A DNA stretch of 64,000 bases from GCA-2862585 sp965661345 (GCA_965661345.1 CBFIDK010000001.1:317653-381652); one strand, 5' to 3'; positions 51,319 to 61,330 are shown, counted from the stretch's first letter. Notes: a model not told the origin generated them from the letters alone. Made by a program: numbers and translations.

Positions 51319-54300
51319 TTATCTAAGTATGGTAATTGTGCCTTTTCTATTGATGCTTCGGCCAGTAAATAATGACTTGACGGTTAAAGTGTATATATAA
51401 ACTCCCGCAGGAACTTGGATGCCATTTTTGTATGAGCCATCCCAAGTATCGGTTTCATCGTTACTTATAAATATACGTTCTCCAAATCTATTGTATACCT
51501 CAAATGCAAATTCTACACCATCCTTTGAGAATATTGATATTTCAAAGGAATTGTGCATGTTGTCACCGTTTGATGGAGTAAATGAATTTGGCACATATAC
51601 TTCAAATAGTTCTTTGAAATTGGCGATTACATTATCTTCTGAGCGGACAGTGAAATTTACATTAGTTTCGTTGTCATTGGGTTGCAGATTATTATTTTCA
51701 ATGGTCCAATGAGAAAACCTCCAGCCCTCAATGGGTTGTGCTTGTAAATTGATTGGTTCGTCAGCTAGGTATGTTATGGTTTGGGAACTTTCAACAATGG
51801 CTGTGTCACTAACAATTATTCGACCACTATTTTGTGGAGAAATACTGTAATTAACGTCATAGAATATATTTTCATCAAAGTAAACTACTATTGTGTCATT
51901 TTTATTGACGTTGAAGTTTTGAAATGGTGAAATAGATTCTCCAACGATATATCCGTTGGATGAGGTGAAATGTCTAAACTCCCAAAAGATATTGGATTGG
52001 GCTTGAACACTTACATTAGTCCCATACGTTTCTGTGGTTGTATATGGAAAGTTTGAAATGCTAGTTCCGTTTATTAGTAAGCTAACATCTGCATTTGTTG
52101 GTTCTACTATGTATGTAATATCAAATGTTTGTTGATTTAAATGTAGAACAATGGTGTCGTCATTATTTATTGTGATAGCAACATCTTCATTTGTAGTTGT
52201 GGGAACGAAAGAGTGGTTATTACTACTCCAGTATACCATTTCCCAACCAACATTTGGTTGTGCGCCAAGTGATACATTTACACCGTCTATATAACTTTCA
52301 CTGTGAGGGAAAGCACTGATATTAACCCCATCAATTACTATATTTCCAGAGCCAGCAGGTTCGACCAAAAAGGTTAATTCGTTGGCATCAAAATAGAATA
52401 TTACAGTAATATCACTCAACAGTTCAATAGAAAAATCCGTATCGGTAGGATTGTAAGCGTATGGTATGCCACTAATAATTTCAAAATTTGAAAAGTTACC
52501 ACTTGTAACACTGAAGTCTATTTCTACTCCTCCAAAGTAATCGCCAGAAAGCGGAGTATTTAGGTTGTTTACATCAAAAAATTCATTGAAATTGACTTCG
52601 CCGATACCGTTAATGATCACTGTAACATCATACGGACCTTCGACATCATAGCAGTCAACAATTGCACTGTTTAAAACATTACACCTGTCGTTCATGAAGT
52701 CTTTCATTTCTTGCACATTATCAGCCCATTCCGCATAAGTGCCGCCCCACAAATCTATTTGCGCTTGCATTTCAGGCTCAATGTTATCAATAAGACTATC
52801 GAGGTGTTGTATCATAAACTCACATGACAGGTAGGAGTTTGAAAGGTTTGACCATCTGTTAATGTAGTCATCGAAAAATTCTTCACTGTCAAGCAATGAA
52901 TTCCATATTGGAATGTGTCCTTGACCACCAATATTTCCTAAACTTTCTGCATCGCATGGATCGGCATCAGGGTCTGTATTTGGGACACCAGTGTAATTAG
53001 CGCCATGCTCAAAAGTGTTATCCATATCCCAAAGGACGTAACGCCATTTCTTTTTGTCGCCATCTTCCTTTAGTCCGTGCCACCATGCTGTGTTCCAATT
53101 TAACCAATCAGCATTCACAGTGTAGCTGTTAAGGATGTAATAATCAATTAAGCTTCCAACATTATAAATACTCTTAGCATTATCGTAGTTGGCTTGAACA
53201 CTCATGTCGTTGTTAACGATAAAATTTCTAGTGTTATCCCAGCTGTCATTAACGTCTTGTGGATTTTGACCATCAACTAGTACATCAACCCATGTTCCTC
53301 CCCAAGTTTTGAGAAATTCAACAGAGTCTTGGTCGTAGTAAAAATCAGTATAATCTAAATCATCTACTTTTTCACGTAATTCATAAACGCCCCAGTAGGT
53401 GCCGTTTAGGTACATTACACAAGGTTCATACGAACGTTCGTCAATTCGTAAGCCAGCAACTTGTGATAGGGATTGAACATATGCATCTCTAATATGAGCG
53501 CCTGAACTTCCATAGGAGAAGGGATAGTTATCGTTTGCTGCGCATTTAACTATAAGTCTTTGAAACTTATCTCTTTCTACATCGTTAAATAGCTGACCTT
53601 TAATTGCGTGGTTGTAGCCATATTGGTCTCTTGTAATGTAGTCAAAGCCTCTTTGAGCATATGCCCAGGAGTCGTTTCCGTGTTCATTGAATTCACCTTT
53701 TGCTTTGTCAATAAGTGTACCGTCTGCTTCGTAGAGTTCAAATGTTCCTCTTGGCTCTATTTGTTGCCCATTTGCAATTAATTCATAAAGTTCGGGATCA
53801 CCATTGTTATTTGATTCTCTTCCAGAAACCGATAGAATTCTTAGAGGGTGTGAAACGCCTATGAAATACGTTCCATACTCCATAAAACTTGGAAGAATGT
53901 TTTGGTCTTGGCTATACGCTACTGCTTTTAGTACAGTAGTATTACTTATTGCAATTGGCCCAGTGTATTCGATGTCAGATACATCTGGCAAACTGCCATC
54001 AGTAGTATAGTAGATAGTAGTTGCTGGGTCAGCAGTAATAGTTACGTTTACTGCACCAGCATGAACTCCAGCTGCTGGGCTAAATGACGGTGTTGATGAA
54101 TAGTCTGTAAAAGCATTCGTATTAATGCCGTTTGGAGTTGGGTTTTCAAATACTCCCCAATTAGCATCGCCATCTACTGTTCTTCCTCTTGAGGAATTTG
54201 TAAGACAAGGTCTAATAAAAACAGAATCTACAACGGTAACGCCATCAGGGTCAGTAAGAATAACCCATTCATTTCCTTTAGTTTGGTGTAATTTGTAATT

Positions 54301-54609
54301 GGTATGAATATTATTACCAACTATCTCATCTCTTCCAGAGCAATAGACTAATAAGTGACTATTTGGAGCTATAATTACAGAAGAATTGAAACGCCATTTT
54401 GTTAGGTTATCAGGCTTATCGCTGAGGTAATAGCCGTTAAGGTCAATGTTAGCTGCTGATTGATTGAACAGTTCTAACCAATCCTCGCTATTTCCGTAAT
54501 TATCATTAAAGCCATCATAATTTGCTGCAGAGTATTCATTTATTATTATTTGACCCGAAAGAGAGAAATAAAATAGCAGATGAAATATTGTAGTTAGTAA
54601 TGCTTTCAT
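51319..54609 (-). CDS. Large T9SS cargo protein: lamin-tail, CotH kinase, InlB-like repeats, CHU_C tail
   Basis: A 1096-residue secreted protein. Regions in order: a signal peptide (about 1-19); a lamin-tail-type beta domain at about 20-135 (EDWLELFNQSAANIDLNGYY); a chitobiase/hexosaminidase C-terminal-like domain at about 170-245 (TTIYYTTDGSLPDVSDIEYT); a CotH kinase domain at about 250-640 (YLNGTYWGVYELREKVDDLD, WRYVLWDMDNTFEHG); about four InlB B-repeat-like modules at about 660-1005 (GWEMVYWSSNNHSF, FWEFRHFTSSNG, GWRFSHWTIENNN); and a CHU_C type B sorting tail at about 1005-1096 (YVPNSFTPSNGDNMHN, YNRFGERIFISN, GVYIYTLTVKS). CotH enzymes phosphorylate proteins; here it would act at the cell surface. 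Confidence 0.9.
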   Translation of the reverse strand: MKALLTTIFHLLFYFSLSGQIIINEYSAANYDGFNDNYGNSEDWLELFNQSAANIDLNGYYLSDKPDNLTKWRFNSSVIIAPNSHLLVYCSGRDEIVGNNIHTNYKLHQTKGNEWVILTDPDGVTVVDSVFIRPCLTNSSRGRTVDGDANWGVFENPTPNGINTNAFTDYSSTPSFSPAAGVHAGAVNVTITADPATTIYYTTDGSLPDVSDIEYTGPIAISNTTVLKAVAYSQDQNILPSFMEYGTYFIGVSHPLRILSVSGRESNNNGDPELYELIANGQQIEPRGTFELYEADGTLIDKAKGEFNEHGNDSWAYAQRGFDYITRDQYGYNHAIKGQLFNDVERDKFQRLIVKCAANDNYPFSYGSSGAHIRDAYVQSLSQVAGLRIDERSYEPCVMYLNGTYWGVYELREKVDDLDYTDFYYDQDSVEFLKTWGGTWVDVLVDGQNPQDVNDSWDNTRNFIVNNDMSVQANYDNAKSIYNVGSLIDYYILNSYTVNADWLNWNTAWWHGLKEDGDKKKWRYVLWDMDNTFEHGANYTGVPNTDPDADPCDAESLGNIGGQGHIPIWNSLLDSEEFFDDYINRWSNLSNSYLSCEFMIQHLDSLIDNIEPEMQAQIDLWGGTYAEWADNVQEMKDFMNDRCNVLNSAIVDCYDVEGPYDVTVIINGIGEVNFNEFFDVNNLNTPLSGDYFGGVEIDFSVTSGNFSNFEIISGIPYAYNPTDTDFSIELLSDITVIFYFDANELTFLVEPAGSGNIVIDGVNISAFPHSESYIDGVNVSLGAQPNVGWEMVYWSSNNHSFVPTTTNEDVAITINNDDTIVLHLNQQTFDITYIVEPTNADVSLLINGTSISNFPYTTTETYGTNVSVQAQSNIFWEFRHFTSSNGYIVGESISPFQNFNVNKNDTIVVYFDENIFYDVNYSISPQNSGRIIVSDTAIVESSQTITYLADEPINLQAQPIEGWRFSHWTIENNNLQPNDNETNVNFTVRSEDNVIANFKELFEVYVPNSFTPSNGDNMHNSFEISIFSKDGVEFAFEVYNRFGERIFISNDETDTWDGSYKNGIQVPAGVYIYTLTVKSLFTGRSINRKGTITILR

Positions 54610-54651
54610 TAAAGATAGATTATTATCATTAGGTTAAATGCTAAGGACGCT

Positions 54652-54659
54652 CAAATATA
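54652..54659 (-). promoter_or_regulatory. -7 promoter box of the CotH-kinase gene (TATATTTG)
   Basis: An exact TAnnTTTG match on the minus strand, 42 bases upstream of the start codon. No -33 TTG is seen at the expected distance. Confidence 0.45.
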
Positions 54660-54667
54660 CTGCTTTA

Positions 54668-54688
54668 ATTCAAAATATATATTTGAAT
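54668..54688. repeat. AT-rich inverted repeat between htpG and the CotH gene
   Basis: The arms ATTCAAA and TTTGAAT flank a 7-base AT centre. There is no U-run on the minus strand just after it, so it is not a standard terminator. It lies about 9 bases upstream of the CotH -7 box and could be a regulator site. Confidence 0.4.
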
Positions 54689-54730
54689 AATTAAAAACCT
54701 TACCGATTCAAACTCAAAAAAACAGCTAAT

Positions 54731-56629
54731 CTATTTTAACATATCCACACTTCTATCGATGAAATTTGTTAACTCTTTGCCCTTTAATAGACCTTGAGAT
54801 AACAATGCCAAATCTAAAAACTGCTTGATTAGTTCGGATTTTTTATCCTCATTTTCTTCGTTTAAAAGACGTCCAACTAATTTGTGATTAGAATTAACCA
54901 CGAGGTTGTAGTTTTCTGGAAGTTCACCAAACATATTCATACCTCCAGAAAGTTGTTGTTGCTCTTTCATTCTGCGCATAAACTCACTTTGAGTAATTAA
55001 AAAAGGTGAGTCGTTTGTCGATAAGCTTTCCAATTGAACAGAGAACTTTTTATCATCAATCTTATTTTCAATGATTTCTTTTAGCTTTTCTTCCTCTTTT
55101 TCACTCAAAATAGATGGTGTAGAATCTTCTTTTTGAATAAGCTTTTCAATAGTGTCAGCGTCAACTCTCGCGAACTGAATATCATTGTAGTCTGACTCTA
55201 TTTTTGAAATTAAATGGCTAACAAGAGGTCCTTCTAATTCAATGACTTCATAACTTTTGTCCTTCGCCATTCTCACGAAGGTATTTTGTTCCTCCTGATT
55301 ATGTGTGTAAAGCAAAACAGTTTTGCCATCTTTATTGGTTTGATTGCTTTTTACACGTTCAATGATTTCGTCTATTGTTGAATAAATGGCGTCAGTATTT
55401 TTCAATAAAAAATAGTCTTTAGATTTTTCGAAAAACTTTTCTTCTGTAAGCATGCCGTATTCAATGAATACTTTAACATCGTCCCATATTTTTTCAAAAT
55501 CTTCTCTATTATTTTTAAACATTGATTGAAGTTTATCGCCAACCTTTTTGGTAATGTATTTTGATATTTTTTTAACATTTCCATCTGCTTGTAGGTATGA
55601 TCGAGAAACATTTAACGGGATGTCTGGTGAATCAATAACACCGTGTAATAAAGTAAGGAATTCAGGAACAATATTTTCTACATTATCAGTGATGAATACT
55701 TGATTGCTGTATAGGTTTATTTTATTTTTTTGTACCTCTAAATTGTTTTTAAGTTTTGGGAAATAAAGTATTCCAGTGAGGTTAAACGGATAGTCTACAT
55801 TTAAGTGAATATTAAATATAGGCTCATTAAACTCCATAGGATATAATTCTCTGTAGAAATTTGAGTAATCTTCTTCCTTTAAATCTTGTGGTGATTTGGT
55901 CCAAGCTGGAGTAGTATTGTTAATAATGTTGTCGACTTCTTTTTCAATTTGTTTAATTTTTCCTTCGTCGTCTTTCTCTCCGCTTGGGTCGTTAACATTG
56001 ATTTTCTTTGTTCCAAATTTTACTTCTATAGGAAGAAATTTGCAATATTTATTGAGAATAGCACTTATTCTTGACTCTTCTAAGAATTCTTTTGAATCCT
56101 CATCAATGTGTAAAACGATGTCGGTTCCTTTTACTTTTTTTGTCGTTTCCTCGATGGTGTAATTTGGTGAGCCGTCACAAGTCCATTTTACAGCTGTGCT
56201 GTTTAGTTTTTGACTTTTAGTAATTATTTCTACTTGATTTGATACCATAAAAGAAGAATAAAAGCCTAATCCAAAATGACCAATAATTGAATTTTTTGCG
56301 TCTACATCTTTGTACTTGTTCACAAATTCTTCTGCTCCAGAAAAAGCAATTTGATTGATGTATTTATCAACTTCTTCCTCCGTCATTCCAATTCCGTTAT
56401 CTCTAATAGTTAAAGTTTCGTTCTTCTTGTCAATGATTACTTCAACCTTTAATTTATTGATATCAGCTTTTAACTCGCCAATTGATTTGAGTGTTTTCAT
56501 TTTTTGAGTAGCGTCAACGGCATTTGACACTAGTTCTCTCAAAAATATTTCATGATCAGAGTATAAAAACTGCTTGATAATTGGAAAGATATTTTCCGTT
56601 TGTACATTAATGTTTCCTTGCTTTGCCAT
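54731..56629 (-). CDS. htpG: Molecular chaperone HtpG (Hsp90)
   Basis: ATP-dependent bacterial Hsp90. The 632-residue protein has the GHKL ATPase N-domain: FLRELVSNAVDATQKMKTL, IRDNGIGMTEEEVDKYI and IGHFGLGFYSSFMVS. The middle domain contains RELYPMEFNEPIFNIHLNVD and ESRIS, and the C-terminal dimerisation domain ends the chain. The length agrees with other Bacteroidota HtpG. Promoter TACTTTTG is placed 23 bases upstream. No neighbouring dnaK, groEL or heat-shock regulator is present. Confidence 0.97.
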   Translation of the reverse strand: MAKQGNINVQTENIFPIIKQFLYSDHEIFLRELVSNAVDATQKMKTLKSIGELKADINKLKVEVIIDKKNETLTIRDNGIGMTEEEVDKYINQIAFSGAEEFVNKYKDVDAKNSIIGHFGLGFYSSFMVSNQVEIITKSQKLNSTAVKWTCDGSPNYTIEETTKKVKGTDIVLHIDEDSKEFLEESRISAILNKYCKFLPIEVKFGTKKINVNDPSGEKDDEGKIKQIEKEVDNIINNTTPAWTKSPQDLKEEDYSNFYRELYPMEFNEPIFNIHLNVDYPFNLTGILYFPKLKNNLEVQKNKINLYSNQVFITDNVENIVPEFLTLLHGVIDSPDIPLNVSRSYLQADGNVKKISKYITKKVGDKLQSMFKNNREDFEKIWDDVKVFIEYGMLTEEKFFEKSKDYFLLKNTDAIYSTIDEIIERVKSNQTNKDGKTVLLYTHNQEEQNTFVRMAKDKSYEVIELEGPLVSHLISKIESDYNDIQFARVDADTIEKLIQKEDSTPSILSEKEEEKLKEIIENKIDDKKFSVQLESLSTNDSPFLITQSEFMRRMKEQQQLSGGMNMFGELPENYNLVVNSNHKLVGRLLNEENEDKKSELIKQFLDLALLSQGLLKGKELTNFIDRSVDMLK

Positions 56630-56652
56630 AGGTTTTTTTCTATATACTGTTA

Positions 56653-56660
56653 CAAAAGTA
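56653..56660 (-). promoter_or_regulatory. -7 promoter box of htpG (TACTTTTG)
   Basis: An exact TAnnTTTG match on the minus strand, 23 bases upstream of the ATG. No stress-sigma or heat-shock element is recognised nearby. Confidence 0.52.
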
Positions 56661-56733
56661 ATGCCACCACATGCTTGACTGACATTTTTTGAGTATTGAT
56701 AATTTGTAACTGTTAAATTGTCAGTTAGTGCGG

Positions 56734-56790
56734 TAATTTTGAAACTTAGTTAGAAAAACTTTCTAAATATGTAAAATGCAATTAAATTTG
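56734..56790 (+). promoter_or_regulatory. Two -7 boxes and a dyad upstream of the 689-residue lipoprotein gene
   Basis: TAATTTTG at 56734-56741 and TAAATTTG at 56783-56790 both match TAnnTTTG. Between them lies a perfect dyad, TTAGAAA-AAC-TTTCTAA (56750-56766). Two alternative starts with an intervening protein-binding site would allow switching, but this is inferred. Confidence 0.42.
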
Positions 56791-56813
56791 CAATCGCTTA
56801 ACTAACAATCATT

Positions 56814-58883
56814 ATGAATACTTTCTCTAAATTTTTTATTTTATCGTTATTGATTATTTCTTCTTGTGAGTTCAAGGAAGATTATGAATTACCTAGCTGG
56901 GACGTTGGTGTGAGTGCACCAATTGCATCTGGTAGTTTGGGCTTTGATGAATTGCTAAGCGATTCAACAATCTCCATTGACACTACGAGTGATAATGGAT
57001 TGATTTTTGTTTATCAGCAAGAATTAGTGAATTATAGTTTTGAAGATTTAATAGAATTTGATCCAATTAATTTTGATAACTCAGCTTCACTAGGAAATGT
57101 GGAAATTCCCAATATTTCCTTTTCTCAGGGGGTAAGTTTTGGGGAAATCATTTCTGTAGACCCATTCAATTTGTCTGACGGGGCTTTCGTTGATGTGAAT
57201 TTCCCGCCATTTAATCAGCAAATTCCTGGAATTATTCAAAACAATGTTCTTGAATATGATGCTTCTGAAGACTTTCACATGATTTATTTCGAAGATGGAA
57301 CATTGCAGTTTGAACTTACAAATGGTTTTGCTGTTGATTTAGAAAACATTTCCATTAAACTAAGAACCTTGACTGATGAAGGATCAATTGTTAACCTAAG
57401 TTCTTTTACAATTCCGATACTTAATTCTAATGCTACCTATACTAATGCCATTGATTTATCTGATAAAACTATGTATGGAAATATTGAAATACAAATTTTA
57501 AACGCAGATTTAGCAACTCCTTCAGCTTCATTTAGTGTAAACTATTCAGATAAATTATTAGCCTCTGTTGAAATAAAGGATATACTAATGAGACAAGCAC
57601 AAATTAGTATGCCTTATCAGGAATTATTTAATGACGATACAACTTTCACTTTTGATGTTGGCGATGCTCTCTTAAACAGAATTTTGATGACTGATGGTGA
57701 TATCGTTATGACTATAGAGAGTGATTTGAATACTCCAATGCAATTGGAATACCGTATTCCAAGTGCTACTTTGAATGGACAAGAGTTTTATGTTGCTAGA
57801 GAAATTCCTGCTGGCGGTTCTATTAACGAGACAATTTCTTTAGCTGGTTACGAATTTGATTTGACTGGAAAAGAGGGAAATGACTTCAATACAATTTATG
57901 TAGAGTCTTTTGCGAAAATCGATTCTTCCGATGAGTTAGTGACAATTTCTGTTAGTGATGGTATTTCAAGCGCTATCTCAATAGAAGGAATAGCACTTTC
58001 TGCTGCATGGGGATTTATTGGTAAAGACACTATTACCGAAAGTAGCGAGTCGTCATTTGTAGACTTAAGTAGCTTGAATGGTGATTTGGACTTTGAATTT
58101 ATTGAGGTTAGAATGGTTACTGAAAATTATATTGGAGCAAGTGCTAATTTAAATATTCAAAGAATTGAAAGTTTCAATGAGTCATCTTCTTTGATTCTGG
58201 AAAGCGCATCTTTAGCAACACCTTTTGTTATTGAGCCTGCTCTTGAAAGTCAAAACCAGAATCAGCCAGTTATACCTTCAACTTCAGAAATTGTTTTTAA
58301 TGAGTCAAATTCAAATATTGACGAAATAGTTGAAAGCAGACCTAACGCCTTGGCATTTGATTTTGAAATGATTGTAAATGGAGATAACGACTCTCAAGAC
58401 GATGGATTTATTTACCTTGACTATGGAGTTAAGTCTGAGCTTCAAGTAGAAATACCTGTTTCTTTTCAAGCGACAAATATTTTTATTCAAGATACTGTTG
58501 ATGTAAGCCTTTCGGTTCCTGACCTTATTGAAAATGGATCATTTTCTATCATTGTAGATAATGGTTTCCCATTCTCTGCAGAATTTAAAATGCAATTATT
58601 AAACGAAGATGGTGTGCTTTTGACAGAGTTATCAAGTGAAAGTATTGTTCAAGCCAGTGAGTTAGATGTAAATGGTGTAACAATTCAATCAACAAAGAGT
58701 GAGTTAAACTTCCCCTTTGAAGATTTAAGTAATATGTTAAATAACACAGCTTATATTGGTATTGAGGCCACTCTAAATACAGAACCTCTAGGCCAATTCG
58801 TAAAATTATACAGCGATTACAAAATAGATTTTACAGTGATTGCAAATTTTGAAACATTACTTAGTGAAGAAACTTTTGAGTAG
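56814..58883 (+). CDS. Large lipoprotein (689 residues), unknown function
   Basis: The N-terminus is a lipoprotein signal: a short basic part, hydrophobic core (FFILSLLIIS) and lipobox ISSC, with Cys18 lipidated and followed by EFKEDYELPSW. The rest is acidic and beta-rich, with repeated stretches of about 100 residues built of alternating hydrophobic and Ser/Asp/Asn positions (for example DGTLQFELTNGFAVDLENIS and DGDIVMTIESDLNTPMQLEY). No enzyme motif is seen. It lies 38 bp upstream of a predicted outer-membrane barrel in the same direction, so the two may form a complex. Family not recognised. Confidence 0.78.
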   Translation: MNTFSKFFILSLLIISSCEFKEDYELPSWDVGVSAPIASGSLGFDELLSDSTISIDTTSDNGLIFVYQQELVNYSFEDLIEFDPINFDNSASLGNVEIPNISFSQGVSFGEIISVDPFNLSDGAFVDVNFPPFNQQIPGIIQNNVLEYDASEDFHMIYFEDGTLQFELTNGFAVDLENISIKLRTLTDEGSIVNLSSFTIPILNSNATYTNAIDLSDKTMYGNIEIQILNADLATPSASFSVNYSDKLLASVEIKDILMRQAQISMPYQELFNDDTTFTFDVGDALLNRILMTDGDIVMTIESDLNTPMQLEYRIPSATLNGQEFYVAREIPAGGSINETISLAGYEFDLTGKEGNDFNTIYVESFAKIDSSDELVTISVSDGISSAISIEGIALSAAWGFIGKDTITESSESSFVDLSSLNGDLDFEFIEVRMVTENYIGASANLNIQRIESFNESSSLILESASLATPFVIEPALESQNQNQPVIPSTSEIVFNESNSNIDEIVESRPNALAFDFEMIVNGDNDSQDDGFIYLDYGVKSELQVEIPVSFQATNIFIQDTVDVSLSVPDLIENGSFSIIVDNGFPFSAEFKMQLLNEDGVLLTELSSESIVQASELDVNGVTIQSTKSELNFPFEDLSNMLNNTAYIGIEATLNTEPLGQFVKLYSDYKIDFTVIANFETLLSEETFE

Positions 58884-58921
58884 TCTTTGACTAGTTGTTT
58901 TTAACTCTTAACAAACTTAAA

Positions 58922-60133
58922 ATGAAGAAGAATATAACTTTATTATCAATAATTTTTTCAGTTCCATTTTTACTGAAAGCTCAAAATCATTCTATTGAAT
59001 TAAATACAGACGTTGGATTGTTTAACTCCGCTTTCAGTGTTGAGACAATCTTAAATTCTTTGAATTACATAGATGATAGTCAGAAAACAGAACTGATGAG
59101 TTCATTGGGTGATGAAAATAGTATTTATCTTGATGTAAATAATGAAATTAAGTACACTTCGCCAAAGGGAATAAGTTTAGCTCTTAGAAATCATATTAAC
59201 CTTTATGGCTTATTTGCTGATGACATTTTTAGGCTGGCTTTGTATGGAAATACCTCAATGTTGGGTGAACAAATCGATTTACTTCCACTTGAAGGATTTT
59301 TATACCACTACTCTGACATTACTTTTGGCTATAAATTTTCTGATAATTTTTCTGCTTCGCTCTCTTTGATTGCGGGGCATCAATTCGTTTCAGGTGAATT
59401 TACAAGTTTAAGTCTTACTTCTGGTGAATTTGGCGAGTCCTTTGGTTATGATATTTCTGCAGAGGGTATTGAAGTGGGCGACTGGGGTGAATATTTTGAC
59501 AATCCTGAAGATTTATTAATATCTGACGATAAGTTTGGCAATTTGTTTAATTCAAATGGACAAGGTGTTTCATTGGGTTTTGATTATACTGATGAGAAGT
59601 TTGGAGGTAAGTATAGCTTGTCGGTAAAGGACTTGGGCTTCATTAATTGGAGTGAAGAAGTAACAAATCATTTTGAAATAACTAATTCTGATGAGTTAGA
59701 ACCTATTCAAATAGATGACATTTCAGACATTGATGCGGATACGTATTTTAGTGAGTTGGATACTTTAGAAGAATTGTTTCAGCCTTATTTGAAAAGCTAC
59801 AAATACACGCTTCCTACACGTTTAAGCGGGTCATTTAACAAGGCCATTACAAGTAATTTGGTAGATTCCTATACCGTTTCGGTTGATCACAGATTAGGAT
59901 TGTATTCAGTTCCTCGTTTATCAATAGACCTTCACAGAGCTATAAACCAACATGAATTTGTTTTGGGTTACCATCTTGGTGGTTTAGAGCAAAGAGGTTT
60001 TCAATTAAAGTATAATTACAATTCAAAAAATATCAGATTTAGTGCATACACTAAACAAGCAAATTTCATTGATGCTTCAACATCATACGGCTACCACTTA
60101 GGCTGCGGATTAGGATATACATTCAAAAAATAA
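58922..60133 (+). CDS. Outer-membrane beta-barrel-like protein (DUF5723-like)
   Basis: A 403-residue protein with a Sec signal peptide (MKKNITLLSIIFSVPFLLKAQ); the start at 58922 puts the signal at the N-terminus, whereas an ATG at 58895 would add nine residues. Alternating aromatic strands occur throughout (FLYHYSDITFGYKFSDNFSA, SVSLGFDYTDEKFGGKYSLS-like patterns) and it ends with a strand closing on aromatic/basic residues (GLGYTFKK), typical for outer-membrane barrels. The pattern resembles DUF5723 of Bacteroidota. It follows the 689-residue lipoprotein with a 38-bp gap, in the same operon by position. Confidence 0.78.
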   Translation: MKKNITLLSIIFSVPFLLKAQNHSIELNTDVGLFNSAFSVETILNSLNYIDDSQKTELMSSLGDENSIYLDVNNEIKYTSPKGISLALRNHINLYGLFADDIFRLALYGNTSMLGEQIDLLPLEGFLYHYSDITFGYKFSDNFSASLSLIAGHQFVSGEFTSLSLTSGEFGESFGYDISAEGIEVGDWGEYFDNPEDLLISDDKFGNLFNSNGQGVSLGFDYTDEKFGGKYSLSVKDLGFINWSEEVTNHFEITNSDELEPIQIDDISDIDADTYFSELDTLEELFQPYLKSYKYTLPTRLSGSFNKAITSNLVDSYTVSVDHRLGLYSVPRLSIDLHRAINQHEFVLGYHLGGLEQRGFQLKYNYNSKNIRFSAYTKQANFIDASTSYGYHLGCGLGYTFKK

Positions 60134-60202
60134 ATAGTTTGAATTATGTGGATGTACTTATAATTAATATATATTTAAATGTTTTATTAAAGATTTTAGT
60201 AC

Positions 60203-61312
60203 ATGATTAGTACATTTTCAGAATATGTATCCCTGCTTCTTCAAGGCGATTCTTTGTTATTGTCTTTTCTAGTCATTTTAATCGCGCTATTATCTTCTTA
60301 CGCTATTATGCCTACATTAGTCTATGTCAGTGTTGTGAAAAACTTGACGGCAAATCCAAATGAAAGAAGTTCTCATATCAAAAAGACACCGGTTTTGGGT
60401 GGAGTTGGAATTGCATTTGGCGCATTTTTCACGTCTGCTTTTTTTAGTGCACTAGTGGTATCACTTGATGAAATGAAAATTTTATTTTCTTTAACTGCTC
60501 CACTTGTCATATTATTTTCTGCAGGACTAAAAGATGATATAGTTGGATTATCAGCAAGGAGTAAGCTTTTTGCCGAAATTTTATCTGCTTTGATTTTTAT
60601 TTCTTTGACAGATATCATGATTGATAGTTTTCATGGCATTTTTGGTATTTATGAACTTAATGAGTTCTTTTCAATTGTCTTTACAGTTTTTGTTTTTATA
60701 ATTATTATTAATTCATACAACTTGATTGACGGCATCAATGGTCTAGCTGGATCAATAGCTGTAATAGTGTTGTCATCATTTATATATTTTTTCTATATCA
60801 ATAATATTATTGTTGGAATAATTAGTGGATCTGCTATGTTGGGCGGTGTCTTAGCTTTTCTAAGGTTTAATTTAACCCGCGGAAAAAGAAAAATATTTAT
60901 GGGTGATGTTGGTTCCTTAGTAGTTGGCTTTACCTTTGCTGTATTTGCAACTATTGCTCTATCTAATACATACGATTCTTCTCAATTCTTTGTTAATAAA
61001 CCTGTTTATATTTTGGCGCTTTTTGCATACCCATTTATTGATACACTTAGAGTATTTTATTTAAGAATTAAATCTGGAAAAAGCCCATTTCATCCTGATA
61101 GAAATCATCTTCATCATAAGCTACTGAATTTTGGCTATTCTCATGTCCAATCTACTTTAATAATTGTTGGCTATTCTATACTTATCCTAATTTCAGCAAT
61201 TATTTTTCATGAGTCATCCATTCATAGGCATTTGCTTTTTACATTCTTAACTTCTGTTGTATTGTTACTGATAATTTTAAGAGTTATCTGTAAGAAAAAA
61301 AAGAAATGCTAA
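60203..61312 (+). CDS. WecA/TagO-like undecaprenyl-phosphate sugar-1-phosphate transferase
   Basis: A 369-residue, about 10-11 helix membrane enzyme of the MraY/WecA family that starts polysaccharide chains by loading a sugar-1-phosphate (often GlcNAc-1-P) on undecaprenyl phosphate. Motifs are NERSSHIKKTPVLGGVGIAF, LKDDIVGLSARSKL with the catalytic Asp pair, NSYNLIDGINGLAG, FMGDVGSLVVGF and HPDRNHLHHKLL. The HPDRNHLHH stretch favours WecA over MraY. It heads a polysaccharide locus and is followed after 18 bp by a UpxY-like antiterminator. The sugar cannot be identified from sequence. Confidence 0.92.
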   Translation: MISTFSEYVSLLLQGDSLLLSFLVILIALLSSYAIMPTLVYVSVVKNLTANPNERSSHIKKTPVLGGVGIAFGAFFTSAFFSALVVSLDEMKILFSLTAPLVILFSAGLKDDIVGLSARSKLFAEILSALIFISLTDIMIDSFHGIFGIYELNEFFSIVFTVFVFIIIINSYNLIDGINGLAGSIAVIVLSSFIYFFYINNIIVGIISGSAMLGGVLAFLRFNLTRGKRKIFMGDVGSLVVGFTFAVFATIALSNTYDSSQFFVNKPVYILALFAYPFIDTLRVFYLRIKSGKSPFHPDRNHLHHKLLNFGYSHVQSTLIIVGYSILILISAIIFHESSIHRHLLFTFLTSVVLLLIILRVICKKKKKC

Positions 61313-61330
61313 TTTGAATTTCTTACAGCT

